A model generated the notes under the pieces. The model was not told the origin of the DNA. It was given only the letters and a program-made list of their open reading frames with translations, and did not search any database. Both the position numbers and the translations under genes were made by a program. From Rheinheimera sp. SA_1 (GTDB lineage: Bacteria; Pseudomonadota; Gammaproteobacteria; Enterobacterales; Alteromonadaceae), in assembly GCF_001669775.1 (NCBI RefSeq), contig NZ_LXWK01000011.1, positions 1,302,001 to 1,366,000 of the forward strand: a stretch of DNA of 64,000 bases. The letters are read 5' to 3'. This document shows positions 62,852-64,000 of this stretch, piece after piece. Positions within the stretch are counted from its first letter, which is position 1; every line of letters starts with the position of its first letter.

Positions 62852-63784
62852 ATGGCGGCGTCGCAGCTAAAACAACGGGTACTGATCATTGACGATCAAA
62901 AATCGAACCTGAAAATCCTGAGCGATATATTGCGGGATGAGGTCGAGCTCATCCTGGCGCAGGATGGTGAACAAGGGATCCGTAAAGCGACTGAATTTGC
63001 ACCGGATTTAATTCTGCTGGATGTAGTGATGCCCGGCATTGATGGTTTTGAAGTGATCCGGCAACTGAAACAGGACCCCGCCACTTACCTGATCCCGGTG
63101 ATTTTTATTACCTCGCTCAACGACGTGACGCACGAAGAACAAGGTTTGTTACTGGGCGCCTGCGATTATATCAACAAACCCTTTCATGCCGCCGTGGTGA
63201 TGGCCAGGGTGAAACTGCATCTGCAACTCGCCAGGCAACGCTTAATGCTGGAACAGCTGGCCAACATCGACCCGTTAACCGCGGTGGCTAACCGGCGCAA
63301 ATATCAGGAAGTGCTGGATCGGCAGTGGCGTGCTGCCTGTCGTAAACGCAGCTGCCTGTCGCTGGTGATGGTTGATGTTGATAACTTCAAAATGTACAAC
63401 GACCATTATGGCCATGCCGCCGGTGATCGGGTGTTGCAGCAAGTTGCGTTAGCACTGGCCGCAGAATTACGCCGTCCTTACGATTTTATTGCTCGTTACG
63501 GAGGTGAAGAATTTGTTATCATTCTGCCCGACACCCCCGCTGACGATAGTTTCCGCATTATTGAAGGCTGCCGGGAAGCAATTTTGCAGTTACAAATTCC
63601 GCATCAGGCCACCGGCGGATGTCTGACCATCAGCGCCGGCGGTTATAGCTGCTGGCCGGAGCAACTTGATGAGTCGATTTCAGCCTTCGCCTTAAAACAG
63701 GCGGATGATTTATTGTATGAAGCGAAGCGGCAAGGCAAAAACCGGGTGTTATGGACTACAGCGGCTGTTGAAATTCAGGGATAA
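62852..63784 (+). CDS. Response regulator with GGDEF diguanylate cyclase domain
   Basis: 310 residues from ATG 62852, with GGGAG 5 bases upstream; the frame is open further back into the kinase gene but without a site. The REC domain has RVLIIDDQKSNLKIL and the phospho-acceptor Asp57 in LILLDVVMPGIDGF. The GGDEF domain has the active motif GGEEF (217-221) and an RxxD inhibitory site (RPYD) five residues before it, so it should make cyclic di-GMP with product inhibition. It lies about 100 bases after the hybrid kinase and is its likely output partner. Confidence 0.93.
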   Translation: MAASQLKQRVLIIDDQKSNLKILSDILRDEVELILAQDGEQGIRKATEFAPDLILLDVVMPGIDGFEVIRQLKQDPATYLIPVIFITSLNDVTHEEQGLLLGACDYINKPFHAAVVMARVKLHLQLARQRLMLEQLANIDPLTAVANRRKYQEVLDRQWRAACRKRSCLSLVMVDVDNFKMYNDHYGHAAGDRVLQQVALALAAELRRPYDFIARYGGEEFVIILPDTPADDSFRIIEGCREAILQLQIPHQATGGCLTISAGGYSCWPEQLDESISAFALKQADDLLYEAKRQGKNRVLWTTAAVEIQG

Positions 63785-63786
63785 CC

Positions 63787-64000
63787 ATGTCGGAACGTGC
63801 TCATCTGTTGTTGGTTGATGATGAAAAAACCAACCTCAAAGTTTTGGCCGAGTTATTAAGGTCAGATTACCGGATCCGCCTGGCGCAGAACGGCCAGCAG
63901 GCGTTGGAGAAATGTCGCCAGCAACCGCCGGATCTGATCCTGATGGACGTGCTGATGCCTGGCATGGATGGCTTTGAGACCTTAAAAGCGCTGCGGGCCG
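63787..64000 (+). CDS. Response regulator receiver protein, 3' end outside the window
   Basis: 71 residues are visible: MSERAHLLLVDDEKTNLKVL, then LAQNGQQALEKCRQQPPDLI and the acceptor Asp in LMDVLMPGMDGFETL. ATG lies 2 bases after the stop of the REC-GGDEF gene, so it continues the signalling operon. The output domain cannot be seen; the REC sequence is similar to that of the upstream protein, so another GGDEF or HD-GYP regulator is a reasonable guess. Confidence 0.9.
   Translation, partial: MSERAHLLLVDDEKTNLKVLAELLRSDYRIRLAQNGQQALEKCRQQPPDLILMDVLMPGMDGFETLKALRA

Overview
The window looks like a chromosomal segment of a gammaproteobacterium, probably of the Rheinheimera/Alishewanella/Alteromonadales type. 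This is an inference from gene content: TonB-dependent receptors of the Xanthomonas/Caulobacter-like class next to a flavin-dependent halogenase and glycoside hydrolases, a complete cydABX-cydDC set, CadC-like and FlgO/TPR regulators, and a 2.2-kDa-residue-scale hybrid kinase with REC-GGDEF partners. No rRNA, tRNA, CRISPR array, transposase or phage gene is visible.

Layout. 1-9.3 kb: the 3' part of an amylosucrase gene faces a minus-strand run of seven genes (CitE-like lyase, MaoC hydratase, ornithine cyclodeaminase family, alpha-oxoamine synthase, EamA exporter, OprD-like porin, M28 peptidase) that reads as one coupled metabolic unit of unknown product. 9.5-11 kb: a GFA-family protein and a subclass B3 metallo-beta-lactamase. 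11.6-18.2 kb: a TonB receptor, halogenase and GH97 alpha-glucosidase unit, preceded by a 20-bp palindromic operator whose core recurs upstream of an MFS transporter at 32 kb. With the amylosucrase this suggests alpha-glucan use. 18.6-19.4 kb: an AraC-type regulator that appears split by an A8 homopolymer frameshift.

19.6-29.4 kb is the most unusual part: a large R-body (refractile body, reb) locus. It has four near-identical tandem RebB-family genes, at least one and probably four further Reb-like paralogues, about nine small proteins of unknown function, and a sigma-54 activator without a sensory domain. Three well-spaced -24/-12 promoters sit in front of three separate transcription units (two rightward, one leftward), so the activator is likely to switch on the R-body structural genes, a three-gene accessory unit and a two-gene AT-rich unit together. 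The two AT-rich genes resemble nothing I recognise and are candidates for cargo, release or assembly functions.

29.4-42.5 kb: mixed housekeeping and signalling genes (GNAT acetyltransferase, MFS, FlgO/TPR protein, a PEP-CTERM-like protein, DUF445, Hpt-HD-GYP, amidohydrolase, CadC-like TPR regulator with no normal start codon). 42.6-48.9 kb: cydA-cydB-cydX-cydD-cydC, encoding cytochrome bd oxidase and its assembly ABC exporter. 49-56 kb: polysaccharide deacetylase, prolyl oligopeptidase, a polytopic membrane protein and a second TonB receptor. 56-64 kb: a giant hybrid histidine kinase followed by REC-GGDEF and a further REC protein cut by the window end.

Two non-coding repeat families are present: a dispersed palindromic element with TTGAAGTTGCAG-type ends (six full or partial copies), and two copies of an almost identical 52-55 bp palindrome, each lying between convergent genes.
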